The position numbers and the translations under genes were made by a program. A stretch of 64,000 bases of DNA. Origin: Opisthorchis felineus. Lineage: Eukaryota > Platyhelminthes > Trematoda > Opisthorchiida > Opisthorchiidae. The stretch is from contig SJOL01003728.1 in assembly GCA_004794785.1 (NCBI GenBank), positions 7,403-71,402 on the forward strand. Direction: 5' to 3'. Under the pieces are notes generated by a model. It was not told the DNA's origin. It did not search any database and saw only the letters and a list, made by a program, of their open reading frames with translations. Each line of letters starts with the position of its first letter. The first letter of the stretch is position 1. Below, in pieces: positions 36,620 to 47,600 of the stretch.

Positions 36620-36905
36620 CGCCATCTCGAATATCGTACCAACTGAAACATGAGGCGGCCTTTGCACAGCACATTCAGCTGAAGAATATCATGAACGAGG
36701 AATTCATGTGAATCTCCCGTGAAAACCAAAATGAAATGCAAATGCGTGTATTTGTTGAAATCAGTCCAATTTGGGTTCAAGTAGAACATAAGGTTGACGG
36801 AAACTCGGCGGCTGCGCCTACCTGAGGACCCCCAAGAACGGCGAAACCGGTCGTAGCCTATCGGACAGTTTTCAGCAAACTTGTAAGTAGTTTCTTTGAT
36901 GAAAA
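36620..36905 (+). repeat. Hammerhead repeat I, single unit
   Basis: A complete unit of about 280 bp: spacer (ATCTCGAATATC, GAAACATGAGGCGGCC, CAGCTGAAGAATATCATGAA), then AAGGTTGACGGAAAC, stem I GCGCCTAC, CTGAGGA (36822-36828, compatible with CUGANGA), GAAA (36843-36846), ACCGGUC, then GTAGCC and the closing TTTTCAGCAAAC. The first stem II pair is lost (C opposite C) and one stem I pair is mismatched. The core is intact but activity is doubtful. Confidence 0.75.
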
Positions 36906-38499
36906 CAAACATGCAGTTTTTTGTCTGACGAATCCATGCAAGTTGGACAGGCTTCTGATTCAAAAACCCTACCTACCAGGACCAGCGGATGGATACTTGG
37001 AACTGAATTACAGAAACCCATAGATACATTTGTATAACGCCGGTCGCCTACCTGGCAAACTCCACAGCATCCCTCAGATGCGAATTCAGAAACATGAACT
37101 ATTTAGCTAGGGTTGAATCTCACATTTTACCACATTTGGCACCAGATGATGTGGCTGTGTCTGCGTTCCAAACCAAGTCATTTCATCCGTGGTGAATCCC
37201 AGGTTCGAAAGAGAGGAAAACACGTAAAAGATACTCTTATGAAATCGTTTGCTGTGACGCTCGTTTCAAAGTGGCAGTCTACGCCGTTATTCGGCCAGAC
37301 AATCCTTCGCTCCTGGAAGAAAACCTAGAAGAATCTACCAAAAATTGAAGCAAAATATTCTGCTCAATTCTTCGCGATTACCCATTCCTCATACCGGCAG
37401 ATGTATCAACGATTAAATTCGAGTTTGTTGTCGACTGGTCAGCAGTGAAGTCTAGGTCATACCCAAGCTTCATCAAGGCATATCCAACACATAAGCATCG
37501 CCCAAGTGAAATTCGAGAGATGTAGCTCTTTAGTTGCCGGTAAATTCATACCAGTCATGATATTGCATACTTTTCGGCGTTAAGGCATCAGCAAAGAAGT
37601 CAGCTTCCCAGTTAAGTAACCTTCAAGAGAGAATGTGTTTACTGAACTTCCACGCTTCCAGCGCAAGTTTGATGACCTTATTCAGCCTTGTAATCAAAAA
37701 ATATGACTTAGAACCTTGTGAAGGCATAATCTACAATTTACATGTCATAAGTATATGTTCAACGGCTGTTTTGATAACCGGTTAGACCACGTTTTTGAGT
37801 GAGTGGTAACCCAAGAAACCGAACAAGAAAAGTCTTCGGTTCGGTCCTGGATACTCTCACTTTATTAAACAAAAGCAAGAGTTTTCATTAGTGTAGGAAA
37901 AGCATTCTTCAATGTCGTTCCGAAACCTGCACTCGAATTCGTCTCCTGAGTCGTTCTTTAGGGAATTGTGTCAGGCGGCGTCATTTGTTTGCAGTGCACC
38001 GGTTGCTTAGTGCACTGCTAACCAAAGTATATGAAGACTACTGACTGACTAACCTGGGTTTGTATTGATCTTCAAACGTACACTGCGAAATTCTGAGACG
38101 ATTGGTCGACAGGCTTTGAATCGGATTCGGATCATTATTGGCTGATCCTGTTGCGATGTCACGTGTTACAGGGCCTGCATCACCTCCTACCCACTGCTGG
38201 GTGTCGGCGAAAGCGGATTAGTGATTGGCAGAAGCGATTAGGGCTTTGCTGCTCGGTTCCGAGGCGTATCAGGGTCAGTGTTAACCCCAAGGGCTGGTCA
38301 GAATTTCCGTTAGTTTGGGTAAGTAAGCTCTGAGGCAGTTGAGTTACTCGTATAAAAATCTCCGTCGCGGCTGAGATTTTCTGCTTCAAGCCCAGAACAC
38401 TAGTTGATGAATGGTGTTGAATAGGTTAGCCAAATGTCACCACTTGCCAAATCAGCTGGTCTGTAGCCATGATGTACACACGGTCGTGCTTCGTTTCAT
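36906..38499. other. No recognisable gene
   Basis: Short frames only; no recognised domain or repeat. Confidence 0.5.
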
Positions 38500-38577
38500 A
38501 TTTTATATATATATNNNNNNNNNNNNNNNNNNNNNNNNNNNNNNNNNNNNNNNNNNNNNNNNNNNNNNNTATATATG
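38500..38577. repeat. (TA)n microsatellite interrupted by an assembly gap
   Basis: TATATATATAT abuts the 55-N gap (38515-38569) on its left and TATATAT follows on its right. The gap is probably a collapsed dinucleotide run. Frames through it are artefacts. Confidence 0.85.
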
Positions 38578-39330
38578 GCCGAAGAATATCATAAGCAAGC
38601 GATTCAAATGATTCTCCCATGAGAACCAAATTGGTATGTAAACGAATATATTTGTTGACTTTCGTAGAAGTTGAGTTCAAGTAGAACATAAGGTTGATGG
38701 AAACTTGGAGACTGCACCTACCTGAGAAGCCCCAAGAAGGGCGAAACCGGTCGTGGGCTGTCGAACGGTTTTCAGAAACCTTGTGAGTAAATCCTTTGTG
38801 ACTGACTTGAAGGAAACTACTCATAAATTTGTCGCAAGTTTATCGACAGCCCGCGACCAGTTGTCCCCGTCTTGGGGCTCGTGACATAGGTGCAGTTCGC
38901 GAGTTCCCGTCAACCTAATGATTTGCTTGAACCGCTGTTGCACGGAAGTCGAAAAATACTCATTTGCATATCAACTGGTTTTTACGGGAGACTCAACTGG
39001 ACCACTCGTTTATGATATTCTTCAACTGAATGTGCTGCATAAAGGCCGCCTCGTGTTTTAGTTGGCACAATATTCGAGATATCACAGTATAATTTCATAA
39101 AGGAAACTGCTCACAAGGTTGCTGAAAACTCCTCAACAGCCCACGATCTGTTTCGCCATTGTTGGGGCTCATCAGGTAGGCGCATTCCCCGAGTTTCCGT
39201 CAACCTTATGTTCTACTTGAAACTAAATTGCACAGAAGTCGACAACTACACTCATTTTCATGCCAGTTTGGTTTACACGGGGAGATTCAGCTGTGGTTCA
39301 AATGAGCCTCCTGTTAAAACCAAATTGGTG
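38578..39330. repeat. Cluster of hammerhead repeat I units
   Basis: Three units. One lies in plus orientation (38578-38800) and two in tandem in minus orientation (about 38838-39110 and 39115-39330). The repeat period between the two minus units is about 293 bp (CCGTCAACCT at about 38905 and 39198). The plus unit has ACCGGUC at 38746-38752 but its first core strand is CTGAGAA. The first minus unit has lost both core strands (GTCACGA and GACAA). The second is core-intact and annotated separately. The plus and first minus units face each other with 3' ends adjacent. Confidence 0.8.
39115..39207 (-). ncRNA. Hammerhead ribozyme with intact core, repeat I
   Basis: Read on the minus strand. Outer stem I is AAGGTTG (39207-39201) with CAACCTT (39121-39115). 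Inner stem I is GCCTAC (39181-39176) with GTGGGC (39144-39139, one G-U pair). The first core strand is CTGATGAG (39175-39168). Stem II GCC/GGC is closed by a loop containing CAACAA, and GAAA is at 39154-39151. The cleavage triplet is AUC, between 39145 and 39144. Stem III (ACAGAU) has decayed from the family's palindromic ACCGGU. The layout is a type I hammerhead with open stem I. Self-cleavage is plausible but would be weakened by the stem III mismatch. Confidence 0.75.
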
Positions 39331-39624
39331 TGCAGTTGCACGATTTTACTTCTTCCTAATCTTTATCCGTCCAGCTGGCCTTCGTATTACGTTTAGGGGG
39401 GATCCTTTTTTTCAGGTATGCAGTATAACGAAGAGAAAATCTGACATGCCACGTTCACTATGAAGGTTTTCTTTGACAAGGATATTTTGGTCACAGCTGG
39501 ACCTGCATCCCTATGACGTTGCATACTTTTTTCTCATCAGAATTGGAATAATCGGAAAAGTTCAGAAGCTCGTGTCACACGTAGGAAGAAGCTTAAGAAC
39601 GAACAACATTCATTGGCCCAACTG

Positions 39625-41184
39625 AAATCACGTGATGTCACGCTGGTGACGAGTGCATTAAAGTGCAACGGATATCAAACTAAAAAATCAATATAGATGA
39701 CGTTAAACATATGTATGGAACAGGGTAGGACAAAAAACGATATAAAAATCAGTTAATATGTTCTAAGTGGTGAAATTTTGGTTAGGTCAACTCAGGGAAG
39801 AAAGTGGGACTGTGATATCCAGTTACCAAGCTAGAGTAGCATTGCTAGCTAGTCGCTCTGTCTGTCCAATGGAAGTGTTTTAAAGATGGATGACAACAGT
39901 CTTAGCGGTTTTGGGATGTGGAAATAACTTGGACTATACTAAGGGGTTAATACGGCTGCCAGGTTTCCCGTTATCGCACTCCTGGTGCTACCAGTGCCCA
40001 TGTTGCAGGTCCCTTTGGAGATGTGTTCTGCAAATGTGTCTAGAGATGCCCCGTATTTCGACCGATGTAAATAGATCCGCGCCTACAATCGAATTGATCA
40101 AGGACATTAGTTTTGGTGAGCAGAGTCAACGGACCTGCCACCGAGGTAAATGGCGCGCGCGTGGTTTACTCAACGAAATTAAGTCGAGCGTTTGATTGCA
40201 GCATTCAGACGGCATCTTATACTAGAGGATACATCGTCACTTTAGAAAGGCATGGAATAGTATACCTCTTTTCGGGGGAAGGAGAAAACCATACAACGAG
40301 TTATTTTTCTCATTGGATCTAGGTGGATACTTGTTTCAAAATGAAATATATTTCGGCAGGCAAACACCCTGCTCTGACCCGTCTGGCGTTGGGATCCAGT
40401 ATTTGATATTTAACCAGTGTCAGCCGAACTGGGACAAAGCTTTCGGCGTAGGAATACTGTCCGGATCACGTGGATTCTCCGTATACATCATCCCTATGGA
40501 TCAGCCGGACATCCAGAGACACTGCGCTGCTTTTCTTTCCAGTTCCATCCGCGAATTTGAAATTTGAACTCTGTTTAATATGTAAGGGAGCTCGGGATAG
40601 CTCAGCAGTTAGGGCGGAAGGTCCCTGGTTCGGACTTAACCTCAGTATCTCGACTGCTCCTGTCTATACTTGGATGGCCTGACGGTACTTCATGTCTCGT
40701 GCTTCTTTTGGGTGGCATGGAAGTTGTGCATCGAAAGTGTGTTAAAGCTGAGGGTTCAAAATCTTAGTAAGAAGTAGTAAGGCACTGAAGTGATGGATAT
40801 GAGATTGGTTCGTAAAGATAATGTGTGTAGACAACGGGGTCCTGGTTTGATTTTGATAAACTTCCTTCCAAATGCAGTAAGGAGATGCCTGATGGACAAT
40901 GAGTTCTCAAAATCTTTCAAGGTTATTTTTCTATCTACTTATCTCTTTTAAACCTACGGAGACTGTTGCGATTTATGTGCACACAAAAACAACTATTTAG
41001 TAACACTACATTGGTTTGTTAGTTAGATATCATAAACCGATTTTCTTCCTTGAGCTTGCTCAACCCACATACTTCCTTTAGCACTTTTATGCCCAACTTT
41101 GTCTGTATTGATTCTTCAGTTCGTATCACATTCATGTACGTCCTGTTTCAATGTACTTGTCACCAGCGTGACATCACGTGATTT
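39625..41184. repeat. 1.5-kb segment bounded by a 26-bp exact inverted repeat
   Basis: Positions 39625-39650 and 41159-41184 are exact reverse complements over 26 bases (AAATCACGTGATGTC... on the left). Beyond 39650 and inward from 41159 the similarity continues loosely for about 10 bases. Inside are a diverged SINE A and short frames, with no transposase recognised. No clear target-site duplication was found. It could be a non-autonomous DNA transposon or two inverted copies of a short repeat. Confidence 0.6.
40588..40762 (+). mobile_element. SINE A, diverged and internally deleted
   Basis: The A box TAGCTCAGCAG (40598-40608) fits the pol III consensus. The stretch between the A box and GGAAGGTCC is shortened, and the B box is degraded to GGTTCGGACTT. 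The CTTTTGGGTGGCATGGAAGT and CATCGAAAGTGTGTTAAAGC blocks identify the 3' half. Confidence 0.82.
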
Positions 41185-41885
41185 TATCTGATATAACGAC
41201 TCCTCCACATTTTGAAGCTTCTTCATACACATGAAATGGCCTTTTATACTTATGAGTTTGTGATAAAAAAAAGTATGTCGTTGGTGGTTTCAGAACTTCT
41301 AGAACTCACATCAATATCAATTAAGCAGTCTTCCTTCTGGCCTTGCGCCATTATTCTGGTGAAGTCATACCAAAGAGGGGAGGCACTAACCGGAGTTTCG
41401 CTCCGATATATCCTTTGGTAAGCTCTAATAACAGCGAAATTCTTGTCCAGAGCATCCCTGGTTTGGTGTGAGCTCATCAGAATAACTGTGCCAGTACAGG
41501 AAAAGCAGTTTCCGAACAAAATTGATGTGTGTGTAACATTGCAAGACTGAGCGGTAATCAATGTCTCCCTGAGGAAGACATCTTACACTATGAAACTCAC
41601 TCTTTCATATCACCCTTGGGAACCGTACCTTCACTTTGTCGTGCATTGCGTTCCACCGCAAGGTGTGCGTTTGATGTTAACTTGTGCGCAGCAGTTAACA
41701 GCTTGATCGATGACGAGAGAAATTACAAAGCTCCGAGATGTAGTAAAACAATTTTCATACCGCCAGGTAGAATGTAATACCATGAAATAATGTCAGTAAC
41801 ACGGTACTAATGACACCTTACAAGCTAGGAGAAACAGACACGTTTGTGAATGAAGCGGCCGAATAGTCAATGGAATCTCAGACTA
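41185..41885. other. No recognisable gene
   Basis: Two overlapping frames of about 100 codons (41250-41561 minus and 41529-41777 plus) show no recognisable domain. Confidence 0.45.
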
Positions 41886-42165
41886 GTAGCCCGTCTATGA
41901 TATTCTCCAGCTACCTCATTTTTTACTCGGTACGACATTCAATATCGCAGCATATTTCGCTGACGGGACACACTACTCATCAAGGTCCTAAAAAAACCAT
42001 TGGACACACTTCAACCGGTTTCTGAGAAAGGACTTTCCACTTGAGTTCAACTTGGTGTCTGAGTAGAAATCACGGTTGGTGGGTGTTCGGGCATTGTCTC
42101 ATCATGATGAGCCTTAATGAGGGGGCTGTTGAAAACTTGTCAGCAAATTTGCGAGCAGTTGGCAC
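41886..42165. repeat. Hammerhead repeat I, strongly degenerate
   Basis: TATGATATTCTCCAGCTACC and TACGACATTCAATATCGCAG match the spacer in minus orientation. Further on, CATGATGAGCC, GGGGGCTGTTGAAAACTTGT and CAGCAAATTTG match the ribozyme end in plus orientation with the GAAA arm deleted. No functional core remains. Confidence 0.55.
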
Positions 42166-42654
42166 TTACAAACTTTCGTGTACGTCAGGTTGATAGCCTG
42201 GAGAATGAGATTCAGCGGGCCTGCCAGCGAGTAGCTCATGCGTTAGTGTGGGATGCACACCACTTCCAAATGTGATTGGCGAAAAATTTGGGAGCGGAAC
42301 GGCCGTGCTTTTCGTGTGGTTTACCGCATGGTGACATGCTTCCAACCACGTTTTGAGACAAATTGACCCATACACACTTAAGCTAAATTGCGATCAGGCT
42401 TACCGATACAAGGTCAGAACCAAGTTGTCAATAACAGTTAGCTTTTGGTACAAACCTTCAAATGTTCTCAGATGGTTACCATCTTAGCTAGTACTTGCAT
42501 GTGAACCATCTATCAATCCGTGTGGATGCCATGCGTGCACCTGTTTACGATATTTAGAAGTCACTCGTTCCCCTAAAATAAGTTCACTATACACCTGTGC
42601 GTCGCCTAGGTCGGTTTCCCATTCACCAGCGGTGGTTAGCCAAATACAGTTGCT
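42166..42654. other. No recognisable feature
   Basis: No domain or repeat was recognised. Confidence 0.5.
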
Positions 42655-42786
42655 CTTATTAGAGCCCATCAGCAATGCATATCCTTGGCCATGCCGAGGT
42701 TCCAACTCCGGAAATCTGACATGCGAAGCCAGCGAGTAACCACCACTCCCCCGGCGCGCGCTGAGCACACCAGAATTACCACGTCT
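42655..42786 (-). repeat. Repeat B (second tRNA-like family), copy 2
   Basis: On the minus strand, GGTGGTTACTCGCTGGCTTC, GCATGTCAGATTTCCGGAGT and TGGAACCTCGGCATGGCCAA correspond to the tRNA-like head of the copy at 56490-56560. CTCTAATAAGAG follows in both copies. Confidence 0.7.
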
Positions 42787-42840
42787 GAACAGACAGACAC
42801 CGAAAGGATGCTACAGCTGAACGATATATATCTATATCGT
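42787..42840 (+). repeat. SINE A, 3' terminus
   Basis: Starts ACAGACACCGAAAGGATGC and continues TACAGCTGAACGAT, the 3' end of SINE A. It runs into an ATATATATCTATAT stretch that makes a small palindrome with the CGAT sequence. Confidence 0.75.
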
Positions 42841-43430
42841 TTCGAAGTTCTCAAGACCTCTTGATTACCGAGTTCGGTAATTCACAGCATTGACTTAACA
42901 GTATAATGTTCATAACAGGTATTCAGCAGTAAGAGGTCCAATCAGACCTTCTATATGTATGAGTTTGCACCCTTGCACACAGATAATCCAGTTGACTAGT
43001 TCTTACACTTCGTGATTGCAAACTAAGCTGCACAGTTCAGTGGCCCTGAGTTTGAGTGATCGTTATGGCGCACCCATTTTGTAGTACCTCTAGGGCCACA
43101 ATTTAAAAGTGCTTTACTGGATTACAACCAATCAGTGAATTGTTCAGCTAAACTAGACGGTCAGTCCATCCTAACAGGAGCCATTCCTGGTCTTATCTGA
43201 CCCCTTCCGATATACGATTTTTATGTGAGGGGCAATAGACACAGAGCGTTACGATGGACCAAAATGCTCAATTCCTTTTGCATAATCTGATTAACAGAAG
43301 ACGATACCGTGTTGTGGTTGAAAATTTAGTCGACTGCCATCCGTAGTCCACTGCTTCAGTTTTAATTAAGCCGTCTGACTGTTCCTTTCAAGTGGAACAT
43401 CGCCTGCAGAACCTTATCTACTAGGTAACC
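42841..43430. other. No recognisable feature
   Basis: No coding or repeat signal was recognised. Confidence 0.5.
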
Positions 43431-43640
43431 ACAATAAACGACAAGACTCTTCAACTGACGTTCGAAACTGATCTAGTGCGCCAGTCTGAAGAGGTCCTAC
43501 TGATTGATTCTCCGTCTGCCTTAAAACCTGGCCAACTTGGTGACCTACTCAATTGGCCTGATGAAGCTTCCGTGTGAAAAGGGAAACGTTTCCTGGTTAA
43601 AAACTACCGATTGTTTAGCAAGTCCTTCTGAAACGAATGT
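43431..43640 (+). repeat. Repeat III with hammerhead-like motif, copy 2
   Basis: Collinear with 26236-26450. It keeps CTGATGA (43558-43564), the extra A and GAAACGTT (43583-43590, including a palindromic ACGU stem III). Stem II has decayed: the GCTT strand faces AAGG, so the closing G-C pair is lost. Probably inactive. Both copies end in AAGTCCTTCTGAAACG-like sequence. Confidence 0.6.
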
Positions 43641-44212
43641 TATCTACTGATAAACCAGTTTTGGCATACCTCTGTGGTTGAAAGTCACCTAACGATGTGA
43701 GGATAATCTTTCACCTCACAGACAGCTATGTATATGTTATAACGCCTGTGCTAACAGCAACGCCCTGAAGAGAAAGCAAGCTGCACCAGACGAGAACGTC
43801 CTGTATTGAATTAACAGTGGAGAAGCGTGACACAGATCAATAAGAAACTTAACAATCGTGTAGAGGGAACACAGTCATCTCCTGCGGTCAACTCGTCCAA
43901 TAGGGAGGAGGCATTACGCTTGTATTGACCGACTGATTGGTGGGCGGGCCCAACCAAAGTGTGAGCTGAATTTAGAGCAATACACCAGGACCAGCATGCA
44001 CAAGCTGAGGAAATAATGCAGAAAAATCATTGCGTTTAATCCCCTCTAACAATAAGTTGATCGAATTCCCGGTCAGAACAACCGCCTAGAAAAAAGTTGC
44101 AGGAATTATCGATTTTTCGTCAGATCCACTGGTTTGCGTCACCGAGATGTTAGGTTTGTATACATGATGAGGACGAAGCCAACTTAAAAACCGTTTGAAG
44201 ATGGAATTTATT
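43641..44212. other. No recognisable feature
   Basis: No coding or repeat signal was recognised. Confidence 0.5.
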
Positions 44213-44806
44213 TATTCATTCATCTAGTGGTGTGTGCTGAAGAGAAAATCACATATCCGCCCCTTCAGTTTCAAAAGCAACCACGATGAGGCTGGATTCC
44301 TGTGAATGACCTTGTTGATAACACTTTTTGCGCGTTCCACCGTAGATGAGCATCCAAATTTTGCTTGAAACATTCCTCTGACTCGGCATCAACAACCTCA
44401 AGAGGAAGCATGTTTCACTGGTTAACTACATCAGTCGACAGGGTGGCATTGACTTGGCAGTGAAGGATTCTTCGCTTGAACGCCTTGAAATTGTCTTCTT
44501 TTAGGGCCTTCGCCGCTCATCGCCCGTTTCATGTTTCTACTGGTATATACGAAGCCTCCGCGGGGAAGTCGAGCAGAGGTTGAGTCTTTGTCGGCGATTT
44601 TCGTACGAAATATGTCGGAAACTGGTAATCCATTTGGTTCCGTGCCGGTGCACAGTTTCCAGAAAGTCAGTCTTCTTCACTGCAAGGGGAAGTGAGGCAC
44701 GTTGACCATCAGCAGATTTCGGCGCACGAGGGAAGATAATAGAAAAAGGAAAGTGATTTCTCACTAGATCTGCACCATGATCTTCAGACCCCTGCTTAAA
44801 TGACAT
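44213..44806 (-). pseudogene. CR1/Jockey-like LINE, C-terminal tail
   Basis: The minus strand gives FLETVHRHGTKWI, then SFRHISYENRRQRLNLCS and PRRLRIY, then after stops LPLEVVDAESEECFKQNLDA and HLRWN, with a stop near 44276. This pattern (VQRRATK ... GLRHLSYEERL..L.L.SL..RRLRGDLI ... LP.EVV.A.S...FK..LD) is the end of CR1/Jockey-type reverse transcriptases. It is a different LINE lineage from L1/L2. The 3' end is followed by a GAATGAATAAATAAA-like tail on the minus strand. The copy is 5' truncated and disrupted. Confidence 0.78.
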
Positions 44807-45204
44807 CGACCAGGGAAGTTGTATTATTGCCGGTGTGATGTGTCAGCTCCAGTTGGCACTACTGAGCACTTTGCGAGGTTGAGGGTTAGTGAATTCACTG
44901 ACTAGCTAAACAGAACATCCAGTGCATGTTAAACTGTCAGCAGATTCGTTTGAAATTGCTATTGCCTATAATTACAGACCATCTGCGTTTATCAAAAAGT
45001 CAACGGTTAAGAAGCGCGTGAGATCCTTGATGTTTCGGTCCCAACGGTTCGTTTGGAGACATGTAGATAATGCGTCGTTAACCTTGACTCGAAGCTGGCG
45101 GCCGAAGGTGAATCCAAAAGTCCAACGCCAAAATATTTGTTTGAACCCCATATGCACGGAGTTTACGAAGAAGCGGCAAAGCAGTGTACTCGAGTCTCGT
45201 TCTC
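44807..45204. other. No recognisable gene
   Basis: A 95-codon plus-strand frame (44922-45209) shows no recognisable domain. Confidence 0.45.
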
Positions 45205-45500
45205 ATTAAAGCTCATCACCAACGCATGTTCTTGGCAGTGCCGGGTTTCAACTGCAGTGATCTGACATATGAGGCGAATGTGTTCTTGGTGTTCCACTAG
45301 CGTACGATAGACGCAGTTGACTTATCACTTCTGAACATGCGAGCGTGTTCACTCTTGGGTGATTTAATTGGTTTGTCTGACTCCCCGAACGACGACCCAG
45401 CTGCTGTCCTGATTGTGACCATCGACTAACCCACCTGTTAGAACTTCCCAGTCAGGTAGCGCCACGGATGCTTGAAACCTGCTGGACAATTTCTTGATTA
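45205..45500 (-). repeat. Repeat B (second tRNA-like family), copy 3
   Basis: The minus strand has ATTCGCCTCATATGTCAGAT, a CAGTTGAAACCCGGCACTGC block (degenerate B-box region), and an upstream block with AGCAGCTGGGTCGTCG. The GGTAGCGCCACGGATGCTTG string near 45456 parallels GATAGCGCAACGGACGCTTG near 14958 in copy 1, giving near full-length collinearity. Confidence 0.72.
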
Positions 45501-47144
45501 GATATCAGTGGAATAACGTTAAGTGAAGTCTTTTCGATTGGTTATGTGATTTTTACTTCGTCTCTGAGGGTCAGGGACATCTTATTCCTTCTCACTTGGT
45601 CGTCCAGTAACTTGAGTTATTCGGCTGTATTAGCGGCGCTTAAACCGAGATTGAGCTCATGCTAACCTGAAGTGTTCTTACAGTCACCAGAAAAACTATG
45701 TCACGCTCCCTAGTACCCCTAATGGTTCGCTGTACTGTAAGCAAGCCGTGGACCACCCGTTTCACGGGCATTTCAGCGGTCGTGCTAGTCGGATAGAATC
45801 AGGAATTCTCACCGGAGGTAACCAATGAAACTTAGCCTGACTTTTGGAAATCCAAGCTCAAAGTAGGTGAACACAGACGGAATGTCATGCCGAACAGTGT
45901 TTCGATTTCCTGATTTCTGATAAATGGTCCCTGTTGGGAAGTAACGGGCCAGAAGTTTTCGGTCGGACTTCGAGAGTTTGATAGTTTTCCCACGAATCCA
46001 GTGGCGAACTTCGCTGGACGTGATAGTTATGGTTCTTTTCAGGGTAAAATTCCCTTGTTCGAGGGAGCAAACTGGAGTAGGTCAGAAGTTTCAAAGTATA
46101 CTCACGCGTGCGTTACCCAGCTCTAGGCATCATCGTAAGGAAGAACGGCAGTATTCGTTACCGTAAAAAGTATTCCAGTATTCCGAGGCCTGATTAAGAA
46201 TAGGATGATGAAGCACTAAGTCAATTGATGTGTCGATACCCGGTCATGTATTCAATATGGTCATTTTATCAAGACGACAACAGAAGTCGAAGTACCATGA
46301 CAAATGTCATATAGTTGGCTCCGGCCATCACCAACTGCGGAGGTACAGCAAACCTGAAGATTAAAGTAACGCAAGTGGCAAAGTGATCAGACTCGACATG
46401 GGCCTTCTGAAGGAACGGTCTCGCATTGATAACGTTGTCGATGGCGTTGTCGCCTTCACAAGAGCAATGCAGGGTCGGCAACCTTCTTTGGTTGTTCACG
46501 TCAACTATGGTGTCCTGGAGAAGTCCGGTAGGCCGTCGTTACGTGGATATTACGCAACCAGATGATTTCGTCCGGTTCTCCACATCGTTCACAATTATTG
46601 AGATGGGCGACCGTCTCTCAGGTGTTTCGACTACTTACTTGAGAAAATGCACACAGGAACTTTAATTAAAGGAAGCCTAGCTCACTTCTCAGAACCGGCT
46701 GTTGATGGCGTATTACAACCAAGAAAGAAGTTTGAAAGGTTCCGATTTGAATTTATTCATTTCTCTTTGCGGACCTTTGTCGTCCTGATGAGGCAAATCC
46801 ATCCTCCACTTGGATTTTCACACATATTGACTCGATTCACCTAGATATTTTTTCTCCAATGTTTCATCCAGAAAGAATCGCTTCACTGCTCCTATACCAA
46901 GATGAGCAGTAGCCTTTGATGGGACTGGTCAAAAATGTTTGATCAGAGGAAATTGTACTCTAATAGCTTTCCATAACTTGAAGTTGGAAACAATAAAGTA
47001 CTCTTCCAGGAGTGAGAAAGGATCATCATAGGAGGATGGACAGAAATCTGTGTGGAAAGTTTACGATACTGTGGGTTTCACAATCCTCAACGAAGAGTTT
47101 GTTTGCAACTTCTTCCAGAAAATACTGCTCGCAGGTTAGCCGAT
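45501..47144. other. No recognisable gene
   Basis: Several frames of 60-80 codons; none has a recognisable domain. Confidence 0.45.
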
Positions 47145-47600
47145 GTCTTTTCCAGTTCCACCCTTCTTGAAGCTTATCCGTTGGGTGTGGTTCCGAGTTT
47201 CCATCAACCTTATGTTCTACTTGTACACTGAATTTTACGCAGCTGCCGAAGTACGCTGATTTCTAAGTTATTTTGATGATGAGGGGAGACTCAACTGAAC
47301 CACTGGTTTGAGTCTCTCCTCAATAACAATGTGGTTTGCAAACGAGTGCATTTCTCCAGTCGCATACAATTCGGTGTTCAAGTGGAAAACAAGGCTGATG
47401 GAAGCTCAGGGACAGCGCCCACTTGCTGAGCTCTGGTGGCAAGCTGTCCAAGAGTTTTCAGCAACCTAATGAGCAGCGTGTTCCGTCAGGAAAATATACT
47501 GTGATATCTCGAATATGGTGCCCACTAAAACATGAGGTGGCGTAGCCTATTCAGCTGAAGGATAGCATGAACGGGATTTATAGGGTGAAACTAGTGAGTT
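47145..47600. repeat. Inverted pair of hammerhead repeat I, decayed
   Basis: The left unit is minus (about 47150-47300: CACCCTTCTTGAAGC, GAGTTTCCATCAACCTTATG). The right unit is plus (about 47340-47590: GGCTGATGGAAGCTCAGGGA, AGTTTTCAGCAACCT, TGTGATATCTCGAATATGG). They diverge from a centre near 47310, the same geometry as at 13.4 kb. The left core reads CGGATAAG, and the right unit has lost stem II and GAAA by deletion. Not catalytic. Confidence 0.68.
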
